Shown here piece by piece: positions 1 through 11,528 of a DNA stretch of 64,000 nucleotides. The translations under genes were made by a program, and so were the position numbers. The notes beneath the pieces were generated by a model. It was not told the DNA's origin. It did no database searches and saw only the letters and a program-made list of their open reading frames with translations. The stretch spans positions 114,304,004 through 114,368,003 of the forward strand of contig CM030363.1 in NCBI GenBank assembly GCA_017893485.1, given 5' to 3'. This stretch comes from Hemerocallis citrina. Taxonomy: Eukaryota; Streptophyta; Magnoliopsida; Asparagales; Asphodelaceae. Within the stretch, counting starts at the first letter, position 1; every line of letters begins with the position of its first letter.

Positions 1-576
1 GCTCCACTCTACCTACGGAGACAGATTACTCCTCCACGGCTAGCTTACGCAGCCCTCCAAGAGTGGAGGGCTCCTGATATGGGGTAGATGACGTGGCCTT
101 ATCCGGGCCATTGGATCCCCTCAAATCTTGCCCCTCCATGATCATCAGGTCAAAGCAGGTCAAACGAGCTTCAGTCCATTCAGGCCCACGAGCAAACGGG
201 TCCGACCCGGTACGTTAGGGTCTCAGACCCGTTTGCCCCTGCTTATAAATACCAGACCCCCTACTCACTTCAAAAGATAATAAATTTCTTCTCCCCTGAA
301 CCCTAGTTACTGTTGCTTTCTCAGTGACTAACTAGATCATCGGAGGGCCCGTCGCTGGGACTTCTCCCGGTATTTCTAGGCAGTGTGCAGGTATAAGAGA
401 CCGAGCCGAGCCTCAAAGATCCGAGCCGAGCACCCGGCCTCCACCTCTTTCCTGCTACTCCCGAGCCGGTCCTACGGCTTAGGATCGGATCGACACCAAT
501 ACCTCATTTTCCATTACATAAATTACAAAACTCACACCTGTTGCCCCCACACCTCCAAAAACAAACAGCATCAACA
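1..576 (+). mobile_element. Tat-type Ty3/gypsy element, 3' end with LTR
   Basis: Only the last 74 bases of the internal region and the 3' LTR are in the window. A purine-rich tract (GAGTGGAGGGCTCC, 61-74) is followed by TGATATGG at 75. The same tract-plus-TGATATGG junction occurs at 15,605-15,629 and, on the minus strand, at 28,267-28,290, so three Tat-like copies share it. The LTR has a TATAAATA box at 244-251. A CGGAGGG...CGGG...GCAGGT block follows, and matches the post-TATA region of the complete copy. The LTR end is placed at the CATCAACA before 577; that edge is approximate because the 5' half lies outside the window and no target duplication can be checked. No coding sequence is present. 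Confidence 0.7.
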
Positions 577-1405
577 TGTTTAAAATCCACTAGACACTGC
601 GATAAAAACATACCTAAATAATTTTCAATATCAGCCTTCAAAATACACCCATCTGAATCAGGACCTTTTATGCTAGAAAGAGGTACCTGTCAGAGATGAA
701 ATTAGCATACACATTCATGGCAAAATTTCACATACAGACTATTTGGTCAGAACTAATCATTTAATTGACTTGACTAAAAACGGAATTACCCTTAAACCAG
801 AATATTTTTTTATTAAAACATTGGCAAATCTTGTAGTAATTCAACAACATACATTGTTATCTTCTGCCAAATTTTGTGCAGGGCTAGAGAAAATACGATC
901 CTCTGCATTTGAAGTATCTTGAGGAGCTGAAGCCTTTGGTTCGGGAGCTTTAATAGGCTCTGGCTCCTTAGGCAAAGCTGGCGCAGCTGATGGCTTGGAT
1001 TCGGTAGATTCAGAAGATGCTGAAGCAGTGTAATCTTTGAATTTTTCAATGTCACCTTCTTTGACGGTTATTGCAATTATCTACTTAAAGAATGCATTTA
1101 AATAGTGGTTAGATCATAAAACATATTGTTGGATAAGGAGGAACTTCAAATGTAAATCAACGTCAGAGATATTAGGTTGCTCCAATTAAAATGCCAAACG
1201 AAAACCATGGCCACTAAATTTTTATGCAACTCAAGTGAGAAATTCTATTAAAAATGTACCCTTACCTAGCAACAATTTTGTTCATCATTGACATTGTCTG
1301 CTCTTTCAAATAAAAGAATTATCATGTGCCACATCGTTATCTTTCAGCTTTTGTTTGAATTTCATCATGCTACCATTTTCCAGCAATATCCTGACATTTA
1401 TAATA

Positions 1406-1741
1406 CTAGTATCATGCACGTGCAATGCACGTGGAGGGAGAATGAAAAGGAAAAAAAAAAACTACCAACACGTGCGCTGCACGTGTTGCACGTGTTGACA
1501 CACATACACCAAAGAATAAAATATTGTTTATTTGTTTCCAACCCCATCTCTCCCATTATAATAGTTACTAGTGTAATGCATGTGCGATGCACGTGGGGAA
1601 AATGGGGAGGAAGAATGAAAAGGACAAAAAAAATCTACCAACACGTGCGCTGCACGTGTTGACACACACACACTAAGGAATAAAAAATTGTTTATTTGTT
1701 TACAACCTCATCTCTCCCATTATAATAGTTATAGATATAGA
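1406..1741 (-). mobile_element. Two tandem short Helitrons
   Basis: Two units of about 165 bp each begin (on +) with CTAG (1406 and 1568), then a hairpin built from GCACGTGC-type arms. They end in CCCATTATAATAGTT, the complement of a Helitron 5' end. Read on the minus strand each has a TC-type start, a subterminal hairpin and a CTAG end next to T, as expected of Helitrons. The better preserved relatives at 21,308, 21,835 and 54,624 have the same two ends. The pair lies in an intron of the E2 relic. The outer 5' edge (1735 or 1741) is uncertain. No coding capacity. Confidence 0.6.
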
Positions 1742-2087
1742 TTGATGATAAGTGAGAAAACCACTCACCACGTAACCAATATTGTTCAAGTTGCATTCTA
1801 TTATACTAGATAATATATCATTGAACTTCATTAAAATAATTTCTAATTATAGTTATTCAAATAATAGGCTGATTTAACATGATAAAGTAGATGTAAAATA
1901 ATAATAATAATATTCCTACAACTAATGTAGGCTGTTGTGCTTGCATTGGAGCATTAGGATAATATTGCCTAAATCAATAAAAATGAATACTGTACTCATA
2001 AGTGAAATTATTATTTAAGGGATAAATAAATGTCTTAATGAATCTCTGAAGATCCAAGAAATTACAAAATGTAGATTTGGATTCTTA

Positions 2088-2886
2088 GAGCATCCACAAC
2101 GGTTTCTTATAATTGGCAATTTGCCATTTTATAAGAAATGATCGTTTGCAGTGGTTTTCTATTTTCCCATTTTTTAGCAAACCTTCTATATCTGTTTCTC
2201 ATATATGAGAAACGAAATACCCATTCTCAAATTATAAAGGACGGGATATCATATACCGTCGCTCCGATTTTATAATATTTTAATCCCATCAAACGGAAAA
2301 ACATATACCGTCCCTCCGATTTTTTTTTTTTATAAAAAAAACTCCTCAGACGGGATATGTTATCCCGTCTAAATCGGGTGGGAGAACATATCCCGTCCCA
2401 GGAGAATTTCATTTTTTTCTTAATTTTTTTTTTAAATGAACGGCCAAGATTCCTCCGATCGGAAAAAAAAAAAAAAATTATTTCTCGGACGGGATAACAT
2501 TCCTCGGACGGGATATGTTATCCCGTCCTTGAAATATGGTATTATTAAGTAGTGGGTAGGTTTAGGGGTATTAGTTAGGTATAGTTAGTTAATTAATTAG
2601 GTTTAGGTATTATAATATTATTTATTTTATTTAATTAATATATTTTAATAGTTAACTAATAATTAAATTTTTTAATTTTTTTTAACACGAGAGAGACGGT
2701 ATAACATATACCATCCCACGCAATTTTTTTAAAAAATATTGCGAGACGGTATATGTTATACCGTCCCACGTAATTTTTTTTAAAAAATCGCAGAATATAG
2801 CAAACAATCACTGCACTCTTCATCACTATTTGCTATTACTGTAGCATCCATTTTTTACAAAATGAGAAACACCATTGTGGATGCAA
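2088..2886. mobile_element. Harbinger-like MITE with internal palindrome array
   Basis: The left end reads TTA|GAGCATCCACAACGGT and the right end CCATTGTGGATGC, which are inverted copies of each other. The last three bases and the right-hand TTA are decayed. A second element with the same ends and clean TTA duplications lies at 11,529-12,333. The interior (about 2,240-2,770) is unusual: it holds a series of imperfect 15-25-base palindromes of the form GACGG-(GATATGTTAT or similar)-CCGTC, separated by T- or A-runs. No open frame of note. It lies in an intron of the E2 relic. Confidence 0.6.
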
Positions 2887-3803
2887 AATATAGATGACTG
2901 GAATTTCAAATTTAAAAAGAATAGATATTTAAGCTCGTGCGCAGAACTGTGACAACCACATGAGGAGACAATCAAACCAAACCACATAAGGGACTTAATA
3001 TAGGATACAAATAGTCAGAAATGTTGCTGAAAAACATATTTGAATTGAATACAGTATATACCTCTCCAACTTCAATATTTTGGGCCCCATCTCCTTTATC
3101 TATCTTAGCTACATAGCCTTCCTCCATGCATTCCAATTCAACAGTTGCTTTATCCTAATCAATCAGGCGGCATATTCTCCATAACTGCAAATAGAAGAAT
3201 ATAATTATTTATAAAATATAGTGTGGTAGGTGTACAAAGATATCTTACAGCAAACTTCACAGAGTACTTCCCAGGAGAAACTTTGTCCCCTTCTTTTTTC
3301 AGCCACCTTGCAATGTTTCCCTATACCAAATATAATAATTACCACCTGAAACTCTTTACAAGAGATACAGCCTTAGGAAGAAAAATAGTTTGTACCGCAG
3401 TCATGGTTGGAGAAAACGATGGCATTCCAATTTCTTGATGTGGAGGAAGATCTAAAACCAAACAAACACTCATTGCCAGCCAAAACTGTAGCCGAAAGCA
3501 ATGTTTTGCCACACAGTATTAAGTGGGCACACATAAAAAACCCAATAACAAGAACAAGATTAATAGTCTTTTATTTATTTTAAACTTCAATCCTATAATG
3601 GGAGAAGAATGTCCCACATTCAAATCTTTAAATACAATTATTATTAAATATGAAAATAATTGTGGGTCCTACCTCTTTTTAAGAACTATATCTAGATTTT
3701 TCTAGAGGATAAAAATTCTACCATGTTCTATACACACAACGTCCAACATAATTTATTATGAAAAATGTTAGAAAAGTTTAACTCTAAATTAAATTTATAA
3801 TTA

Positions 3804-4236
3804 AGGGTTTCCATACAATTCCCTCACAAATATTAAACTTCCATATAAGTCCCCAACAAATCACTAATTTCAAATTAGTCCCCCAAGCAACTCCAAAAGT
3901 GATTGATTCAAAGCCTCAATTGCAACATCGTTAAAATCCTGATCAATTGAACCAACTTTCAAGAAAAAATCACAATTGGAAGGGTCTCATTCTCTTAAGG
4001 TAGACTTTGTACCATAATGATCTTATTCACTTCCAGACATTGTACTTAAGATTTTTTTTTTTCTCCAAGTTTAGTTTAATGGATCGGAATTTTCATAATA
4101 TAGCACTTCAGTCTCAAATTGATCATTTTTGGTCACTTTTCACGTTGATAGATGGACTAATATGAAAATAATGATTTGTGGGGATATTTGTAAGGAATTA
4201 TAATATTCGTGGGGAACGTGCATGGAAAAAAACCCT
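3804..4236. mobile_element. MITE flanked by ATAATTA target duplication
   Basis: Inverted termini AGGGTTTCCATACA (3804) and, complemented, AGGGTTTTTTTCCATGCA (ending 4236). The 7-base direct repeat ATAATTA flanks both ends (3797-3803, 4237-4243). At 433 bp with no coding capacity it is a non-autonomous DNA element. The superfamily is not certain; a long-TSD class such as Mutator-like is possible. Related sequence begins at 22,384. Confidence 0.6.
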
Positions 4237-4243
4237 ATAATTA

Positions 4244-4876
4244 ATGTGCAAAATTAAGTAAAATATATCAAGTGAGTAGTAATCAAAATTTTCAACTAAT
4301 GCCTACTCAAACCCATTTGACTGTAATGCATCCTTTACAGTTTGACACATGAATCACACATTATCAATAAATCAAGTAAATATAACAACCAAAACAACAA
4401 TAACAAAGATTGAGGATCATCTCTCCGGCATATTCAAGAAGAATCCATAACATATTTGACCCTGAAAGTGCTCAATGACATATTGGGCTTGCACTTCAAA
4501 ATATCTAATATGTTTGTTTAAAGAAGTCAAGTTCATGATTTTAAGGACGCATTTGAGGGGTCAAAAAATGGCAGGAATTTAACTTAAATCCAATAAAAGC
4601 ACTACAAAATGACACAGTGTTTCCACCTTCAGCGAATGCCTCGTATTCATTTCTTTAAGCTTAAAAACAATTATCTTCACTAAACCCAAAACAACAGTGA
4701 ATGGAGGTGCATACCGTATTAGGCTCAATATATATAATGGGCTCTTTTCTTTTGATGGATCAAGCACTGCGAGATGTTATGTCTTAACGAATTAAACTCC
4801 TACTCGAATTTAATTACAATTATACTGTTACAACAAAAATAAAATTCATTATCAACAAAGAACAAAAGGAAGATAA
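4244..4876. other. AT-rich spacer, nothing recognised
   Basis: No exon with splice borders and recognisable protein similarity, no terminal inverted repeats and no RNA gene were seen. The short open frames here have no sequence features of real proteins. Confidence 0.4.
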
Positions 4877-5667
4877 TGTATCTTCAATTCGAACCTTGAT
4901 AATTGTGAATTAAGATAACTGTTTCGCAAACAGCGTATTTCACTATGGACAAAGGACAGAAAGAAGATACTTTTATCTTCAATTCTGACCTTGAAAATGG
5001 TACAGACCGAGGCTTGTGGATAAACAATGTCTTTAAGACGTTATTTTCACCACTACCACGGTGTATACAGATGATTAGGCGATCGTCTCCCAAGATACAA
5101 CAGTTAGAACTTCGTTAACTTACACTAGAATAACAAAGGCTCGATCAAGATTGATATGATAACAGTGATTAATTAAGTTAGCACTGATACAGGGTGGTAG
5201 GGAACATCTAAAATGGGATTCCGATTTAATCAGGATCGGTTCCTATTTATTGTCCTCAGCCCAGGCCGGTTGCACAACTGTACAGGATACAACTGTCCCT
5301 TCAAAATAAAAACTGGCAAAAATAAGTTACTGGTTTAAACCAAGCCCATGCCCAAGCCCAAGCCCGGCGCGGCGCGGGCGTGTTTCAAACCAAAGCCTAT
5401 GTAGGGTGTGTTCTCCCTCCGGAGAAAATATTCGTATTCCTAAGAGCACGACCCTTACGCTAGAATTTTAACTTATTAACTTCTTGCTTCTTTGCTCTTT
5501 TCCGATATGGGACTAACATCACATACCACGAAAAAAGTCAAAATTTTAATTTGAACATGCTAACTTCGGAGGCGAATATTTTATTCATTTAAAATCTGTT
5601 TTGGACATGTGAGTACATCATTTTATACATCTTGATGAGTAGAATATGATGGAACCGATTTCCAACA
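4877..5667 (-). repeat. Copia 3' LTR
   Basis: Matches 9,932-10,685 over most of its length, with shared blocks around GATTAGGCGATCGTCTC, the CAGGGTGGTAGGGAACATC region and the terminal GATTTCCAACA. The lower edge is set at TGTATCTTC because the copy on the right is truncated; the edge could lie up to about 100 bases higher (nearer 4,973). Confidence 0.6.
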
Positions 5668-6349
5668 ATTCCCCACATGAATAATAATTTTCATCTCCCA
5701 CCTCATAAAAAGGTACATATCACAGAGTGCATTTGAGACAATGTTGCATCGTGGATAGGTAGATATTTTACTTTGAACCTTCCCTAGTTAAAGTTTATCG
5801 GAGATACTTGGCTAATCGGTGAAATATTTCATCTTGAACCGTCAGCTGTTAGTGTATACCCAAACAATAAACTCTACACAACATTGTGTCCTTCACATCC
5901 AATCTCTCGGTTGTGTTCATTTTGGCCCTGAACAAATCTCAGTTCTGTGTGTGTTTTAAAGAACTCCAGCCTCTTAAAGTTCTCATAGAGCCGACCTAGC
6001 TCACACTTACAAAGGTGACCGTATCCATAAAGAGTACCCTACAATACTCCACTTGTGATTTTTAATATATGGACGTCACTAAAAGCATAGCTTAACATTT
6101 TAATACTTCTGTAGGCAAGCATTTATTTTGTACCAGAGGAATGAGATGGACATGAGTCCAAATGCGTTACTGATTGAGTTACTCAGAACTGGTTGTCCTA
6201 TTGAGCCTGGTCCGTAGGATCTCCAGTCACCAGGTTAGGTTTCCGTATAAGGTAACTCGTATTGGTTTTGGCTTTTAGCCGATTCTCCTCGATGCACAGT
6301 TAATTTTCTCTCTGGATAATCCCTTAGTCAATGAATCCGCTAAGTTATC

Positions 6350-7638
6350 CTATGACCTCACAAAGTCAATGGAAATAATTCCATTTGAGAGTAACTGTTG
6401 AACAGTATTATGGTGTCTACGAATATGTCGTGATTTGCCATTATATACAGAGTTGTGTGCTCTACTTAGCGCTGCTTGATTATCACAATGGATACAAAGG
6501 GCCATCATCGGTTTAGAAAAAAATAGAATATCTTCTAAAAAGTGGCGAAGCCATTCAGCTTCTTCACCTGCTTTGTCTAAAGCAATGAACTCGAACTCCA
6601 TTGTGGATCGAGCAATACATGTTTGGTTAAAATATTTCCATGACACAGCAGCTCCTACTAGGATAAAGACAACCACTTGTGGATTTTGATTCTTCTGAAT
6701 CTGATATCCAATTTGCATCACTGTATCCTTCAATAACGACAGGATATCTACCATAATGCAATGAAAAGTTTGTGGTATTCTTAAAATACCCAAGTACTCT
6801 TAGCAGTGATGCCTAGTGACCTTTTCCTGGGATACTAGTGTATCTACTTAGTTTACTTACTGCATATGTAATATCTGGTCTTGTACAGTTCATTAGATAC
6901 ATTAAACTGCCTATTACACGAGAATACTCCAATTGCATGATACTCCTTTAGTACCATATTCCTTGAATCTTTCAAGCACTTTTTCCACATAATGTGATTG
7001 AGATAATTCAAAGCCACTTGGTGTTCTTATTATTTTGATAACCAAAATAACATCAGCCACACCTAAGTCTTTCATGTCAAAGTGGTTGATTAGCATTTTC
7101 TTTATAGTCTTAATAACTTCAATGTATGACCAAGGATTAACATATCATCCACATAAGGCAAACAATCACACATGATTGTCCCATTTGTTTGTAATAAACA
7201 CATTTATCACATTCATTGATTCGAAAACCATTTTTTATCATGACATTATTAAATTTTTCATGCCATTGTTTTGGAGCTTATTTAAGTCCATATAAGGATT
7301 TAACAAGTCTGCACACTTTATTTTCAGCTCCCTTTGAAACAAACCCTTCTGGTTGCTCTATGTAGATCTCTTCCTCGAGATCTCCATTTAAGAATGCTGT
7401 CTTGACATCCATTTGATGGATTTCAAGGTTAAATAGACGTTATTGCTATCAGCATTCGTATGGAGGTTATCCGCGTAACTGGTGAATAGGTATCAAAGAA
7501 GTCTAAGCCCTCCTTCTGGCAATACCATTTTGCCACTAATCTGGCTTTATATTTGTCAATGGAACCATTTGGTTTCATCTTCAGTTTGAAAATCCATTTA
7601 CATCCAATTGGTTTATGTCCTTGTGGAAGGTTAACCAA
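6350..7638 (-). pseudogene. Copia reverse transcriptase and RNase H, broken
   Basis: Read on the minus strand from 7638, the palm region begins with HKPIGCKWIFKLK and YKARLVAKW. The catalytic box YVDDML is at about 7,163-7,130. The connection follows (MKDLGVADVILVIKI, about 7,080-7,030). The RNase H part runs from about 6,793 and includes [20 protein letters not shown] and [14 protein letters not shown]. These are the standard copia blocks in order, spread over different frames, so the gene is interrupted by several frameshifts and stops (for example between 7,429 and the YVDDML box). It cannot give a full-length polyprotein. Confidence 0.8.
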
Positions 7639-7847
7639 TTTTCAAGTATGATTGCTTAGAATCCAACAATCTCGCTATTGATAGCTTCTTTCCAATAGGG
7701 AGATTCTGAGGACGAGATTGTCTCTTTGAAAGTCTGAGGTTCAGCCTCTAATATGTATGTTAGAAAATCTAGACCAAAAGACTTAGAGGTTTTAGTTCTT
7801 ACACTCTTTCTTGGTTCGATTTCATCATTTTCATGATGAGTTTCATC

Positions 7848-8658
7848 CTATTTCTGAGTTGATACTTCTCTCATTCTTTTGAGAGCAGGGTTTCCATTAT
7901 TTTTTTTTTGTGAAAACACATCTTCAAAGAATATGACATCTCTTGACTCAATGATTGTGTTTACACTGATGTCACATACTTCAGAGTTGAAGACTAAAAA
8001 TCTATAAGCACTGCTATTTTCGGCATAACCTAGAAAATAGCAATCTACAGTTTTTTGTCCAAATTTGGTTCTCTTGGGAAGAGAAACCGAAACTTTAGCC
8101 AAACACCACCACACTTTGAGGTATTTGTAGTTTGGCAAATGTCCTTTCCATAACTCATATGGAATAGACTCAGTTTTCTTGTATGGAACTATATTCAGTA
8201 TGTGATTAGACATATACAAGGCTCCCCCCTCCCCAAGTTTGTAGGTAGACCAGAAGTTATAAGCATGACATTTATCATCTCTTTGAACGTTCTATTTTTT
8301 CTTTCTGTAACTCCATTTTGCTGAGATGGGTATGGGGCTGTTGTTTGGTGGATTATCTCATACTCTGCACACAATTGTGCAAATGGAGATTCATATTCTC
8401 CACCTCGATCAGCCTTAATATCTTGATCTTTTCGTTAAGCTGATTTTCTACTTCAGCCTTATATTTTTTGAATGCTGCAATTGCTTCATCTTTACTACTT
8501 AGTAAATACACGTCGCAATACCGAGTGCAATCATCGATAAACGTGATAAAATACCTTTTCCCACCCCTCGTAGGTAAAGACTTAAAATCACATAAATCAG
8601 TATGAACTAAGCATAACGGCTCAGTACTCATATTCACCGTGAATGGTTTCTTAACCAT
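7848..8658 (-). pseudogene. Copia integrase core and C-terminal part, broken
   Basis: The minus-strand frame from 8658 has [12 protein letters not shown] (first catalytic Asp) and [17 protein letters not shown]. Near 8,413 a one-base loss shifts the frame within the block that carries the second catalytic Asp. Downstream (8219-7848) the segment IPYELWKGHLPNYKYLKVWW and the CYFLGYAENSSAYR block of copia integrases are in frame again. Integrase would insert the cDNA copy into the genome; this copy is inactive. Confidence 0.8.
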
Positions 8659-8769
8659 TTTGGCTTCTACACAAGTCTCACACTTGAGATTTTTATAATT
8701 TTGGTATTAAACCTAAATTTGCAAGTTTTTTTTCATTTTTCGAAAATTTATATGTCATAATCTATCATG

Positions 8770-9240
8770 TCATAAAAGTATTTCAGACTCAAGAAAACAG
8801 GAAACTGAACTTTTATTAATCATAGAATCAGAGTACATTAGATTTTTGCCAACTACGGCTACATTAGCTTTGAATAACCCATCACATAAGTATCCCCTCC
8901 CAACATAGACCCCAGCCTTGGTCAGTACCAGCTTATCTGACTCTATTACGATCCGAAATCCTTTCTTCGACAGCACAGATCCGGAAATAAGATTTTTGCA
9001 GATGTCTGACACATGAAGCACATCGTTCAGCGTAACATTTTTGCCAGAAGTGAACTTCAGAATGACCTGTCCACAACCTTCGACCATTGACACAGCAGAA
9101 TTACCCATATAAAGCTTTTCTTCATGATCGAGTTTTTGATAAGGTTGAGAACAAAGACTTGTCAAAACATATATGTCGAGTAGCACCAGTTTCTACCCAC
9201 CATTGTCCAGGATGTTGGACTAGGTTGCATTCAGAAACAA
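8770..9240 (-). pseudogene. Copia protease / pre-integrase region, broken
   Basis: At about 9,213-9,178 the minus strand encodes WWVETGATRHIC. This is the copia protease active-site context, with the usual aspartate (DTG or DSG) replaced by glutamate. The following frame (9186-8770) has MGNSAVSMVEGCGQVILKF and LNDVLHVSDICKNLISGSVL, the conserved stretch between protease and integrase. The loss of the catalytic Asp and the downstream frameshifts mark it as dead. Confidence 0.7.
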
Positions 9241-9391
9241 CCGCTGAAAGATTTAAATCATCTATGCTTGAAGTGATGTTCTCAGTGACATTTGCTTCTG
9301 GTTACCATTCTTCTTGAATCAGCGGTCTCTGGCAGAAAGACCAGGCTTCCCACAAATCCAAAAGGTTCCATTGAATTTCTTGTTGGGCTTC

Positions 9392-9886
9392 TTATTTTTT
9401 GGAACCCTGGTCCCAAGCTTTCCTCTTCTTGAAATTATTCTTGTTGTTGTTAGAGTTGCCCTTACGATTGTTGGAGCTCTCCACAACATGTACTTTAGCC
9501 ACCTCGCTTTTGAACCTGATTGTCCCACGGTTGTCTGCCTCAATTTTCAACCTGACAACAAGATCTTCTAAAGATATTTTCTTCCTTTTGTGCTTAAGGT
9601 AATATTTGAAGTCTTTCCAAGATGGCGGTAATTTCCCAACAATTGTTTCCACTAGGAAAGATTCGCCAACCTTATGGCCCTCGACTTCAATCTCATACAT
9701 AATGATCGGAAGCTTTTGCATCTGGACAGTGACAGACTTGGAGTCCACCATTTTGTAGTGCATAAATTTATCAACGATAAATTTCTTCAAGCTGGCATTC
9801 TCGGTCTTGTATTTCTTGGCTAGAGAGTTCCATAAAGTCTTTGTAGTGGTAAGCGGACAATATATCTTGTACAAAACTTCATCCAA
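9392..9886 (-). pseudogene. Copia gag, N-terminally truncated
   Basis: The frame of 164 codons contains TTTKTLWNSLAKKYKTENAS, VDKFMHYKMVDSKSV and LPPSWKDFKYYLKHKRKKIS, the pattern of copia UBN2-type Gag (the nucleocapsid precursor). The expected first 80 or so residues are missing because LTR-like sequence starts directly upstream. A basic Asn/Lys-rich tail (NRKGNSNNNKNNFKKRK) follows; the CCHC knuckle downstream is not preserved in this frame. Confidence 0.75.
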
Positions 9887-9931
9887 GCAATTCAGTATGT
9901 AGTTTCGGGTACGAATCTCAATTCAAAAATA

Positions 9932-10685
9932 AGATACTTTTATCTTCAATTCCGACCTTGAATATGGTGAACAAACAGATTGAGGCTTGCTGATAAACAA
10001 TGTTCTTAAGACGTTATTTCGCCACTGCTACGATATATACAGACGATTAGGCGATCGTCTCCTAAGATACAACAGTTAGAACTTCGTTAACTTACACTAG
10101 AATAACGAAGGCTCGATCTAGATGGATATGATAACAGTGATTAATTAAGTTAGCACTGATACAGGGTGGTAGGGAACATCTAAAATGGGATCCCGATTTG
10201 ATTAGGATCGGTTCCTATTTATAGCCCTCTACCCAGGCCAGTTGCACAACTATACAGAATACAATTGTCCCGACAGTTGGCAATTGCAGAATTTTTTCAG
10301 AATAAAAACTGGCAAAATAAGTTACTATTTTAAACCAAGCCCAAACCAAGTCCAAACCAAGCACGGGCCCGGCTCGGCCGGCCCGCGGGCGGCCATGTGT
10401 TTCAAACCAAAGCCTATGTAGGGTGTGTTATCCCTCCGGAGAAAATATTTGTATCCTTAAGGGCACAACCCTTAAGGTAGAATTTTAACTTATTAACTTG
10501 CTTGCTTCTTTGTTCTTTTCCAATATGGGACTAACATCACATACCAAGAAAAAAGTCAAAATTTTCATTTAAACATGCTAACTTCAAAGGCGAATATTTC
10601 ATTCATATGAAATCCGTTTCGGACATGTGAATATATCATTTTATATGTCTTGATGAGTAGAATATGATGGAACTGATTTCCAAAA
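9932..10685 (-). repeat. Copia 5' LTR, 3' end deleted
   Basis: Counterpart of 4,973-5,667. The outer end reads GATTTCCAAAA instead of GATTTCCAACA, so the terminal TG of the minus strand is mutated. The inner end stops at AAGATACTTTTATC and is followed directly by truncated gag. Confidence 0.65.
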
Positions 10686-10844
10686 AGGGACAGGTAATTT
10701 GTAAATGAATTTGACAATAAGCATAATGGCCACCTGTAAACCAAAGCACTCACTCCCAAACTATACTGCTAGCGTGGACCAAAGCCAATATGTTGTACGA
10801 ACTACAAAGCTCTTTACGGCCCTGCTTTTCATCCGTGCTTCCAC

Positions 10845-10913
10845 TTAGGGTTTCTAGAGCAGTTTAGCCCGCTTCAAAACTACAGTGAGTACTGTCTTCT
10901 AAGATGGCTTTTG
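10845..10913 (+). promoter_or_regulatory. Orphan telo-box promoter and possible first exon
   Basis: TTAGGGTTT (10,845-10,853) is a telo-box, common in promoters of plant translation and growth genes. A GC-richer leader follows, then ATGGCTTTTG ending in a good splice donor (GTAGGT, 10,914-10,919). This looks like the 5' end of a host gene with a very short first coding exon (Met-Ala-Phe...). I could not find a second exon before the MITE at 11,529, so the rest may be lost or lie further away. Confidence 0.35.
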
Positions 10914-11528
10914 GTAGGTATCTTAAAATTTTGAGTGAATTGAATCGTTAGTTATTAGTTAAGCACTTTCTCAAATTTGTCTTTTATCGAGATTTTCTTC
11001 CAATTTGTTTATGCACTTATATTTTGCTAAATTCGTTTTTTAAAATAATCTTCACATTTTTTGTCCCTAAATCCCTAAACTCCTATCGCCTTTCCTTTTC
11101 ACACCGCTTTCTACTGTTCACAAATCTGGATAAAACAAGTCCAATGCACAACATATTGTCTGTGGCCTATCATAAGCTTATTTGCATGAAATTCTATTGA
11201 CATCCCTTACAAAAACTTCCCGTCAGAAAATTGACCAAAACAAAAGGATGAGTGGGATTTGAAGATAGGTTGTCATAGCTTTAAGAGGACACTGAAATTT
11301 AATGGATTAAGAGTAGAATGGGATGTCAAGAGGTATGTTCTCATGGATTATGAGAGAAAGATAAAAGCCATTTACAGGTCATGATGAGAAATCAATGTAC
11401 CCAGTATTATTAGTTGAGAATTATTATAAAACCCAATAGGTTTCAAAAATATTAAAAAACCAAATCCCTAAAGCTAGCTATATTTTAAGCCCAATTCCTC
11501 CAATATACAGGATATATTAATCCCTTTA

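Larger units (their letters stand above)
614..3451 (-). pseudogene. Pyruvate dehydrogenase E2 (dihydrolipoamide acetyltransferase) gene relic
   Basis: Five minus-strand exons, in gene order 3451-3396, 3320-3249, 3184-3062, 1080-853 and 686-614, each keep AG/GT splice borders. They encode the start of the lipoyl domain (GMPSFSPTMT), its middle (GNIARWLKKEGDKVSPG), the lipoyl-lysine region (DKATVELECMEEGY) and a Pro/Ala/Lys linker (EKFKDY, then EDRIFSSPA). The last exon holds the peripheral subunit-binding segment (VPLSSIKG, then ILKADIENYL). This is the order in plant mitochondrial pyruvate dehydrogenase E2, which passes acetyl groups to CoA. The second exon has lost one base after the PG pair, and the third has an in-frame TAG just before the DKA motif. 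The catalytic acyltransferase domain and the N-terminal transit peptide are absent. Introns are kept, so it is a decayed gene copy or fragment, not a retrocopy. The last intron ends in the Tat LTR. Confidence 0.85.
4877..10685 (-). mobile_element. Degenerate Ty1/copia retrotransposon
   Basis: Two related LTR sequences flank a minus-strand gag-pol relic in copia order (gag, protease, integrase, reverse transcriptase, RNase H). The 3' LTR is on the left (about 4877-5667) and the 5' LTR on the right (about 9932-10,685). On the minus strand the 3' LTR begins TGTTGGAAATCGG, preceded by a purine tract (ATGTGGGGAATTG). The right LTR has lost its 3' end, the primer-binding site and the start of gag in a deletion near 9,905-9,931, where LTR homology runs straight into gag. 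Frameshifts and stops occur throughout. No clear target duplication was found, so the outer edges are approximate. Confidence 0.8.

Noticed and set aside
1288..1662. 124-codon ORF
   Set aside because: It runs through two tandem Helitron copies and its repeats mirror the DNA repeats; no protein features.
4877..10690. Target-site duplication for the first Copia element
   Set aside because: AGGGA follows the right edge but no matching five bases occur at a defensible left edge, so none is claimed.
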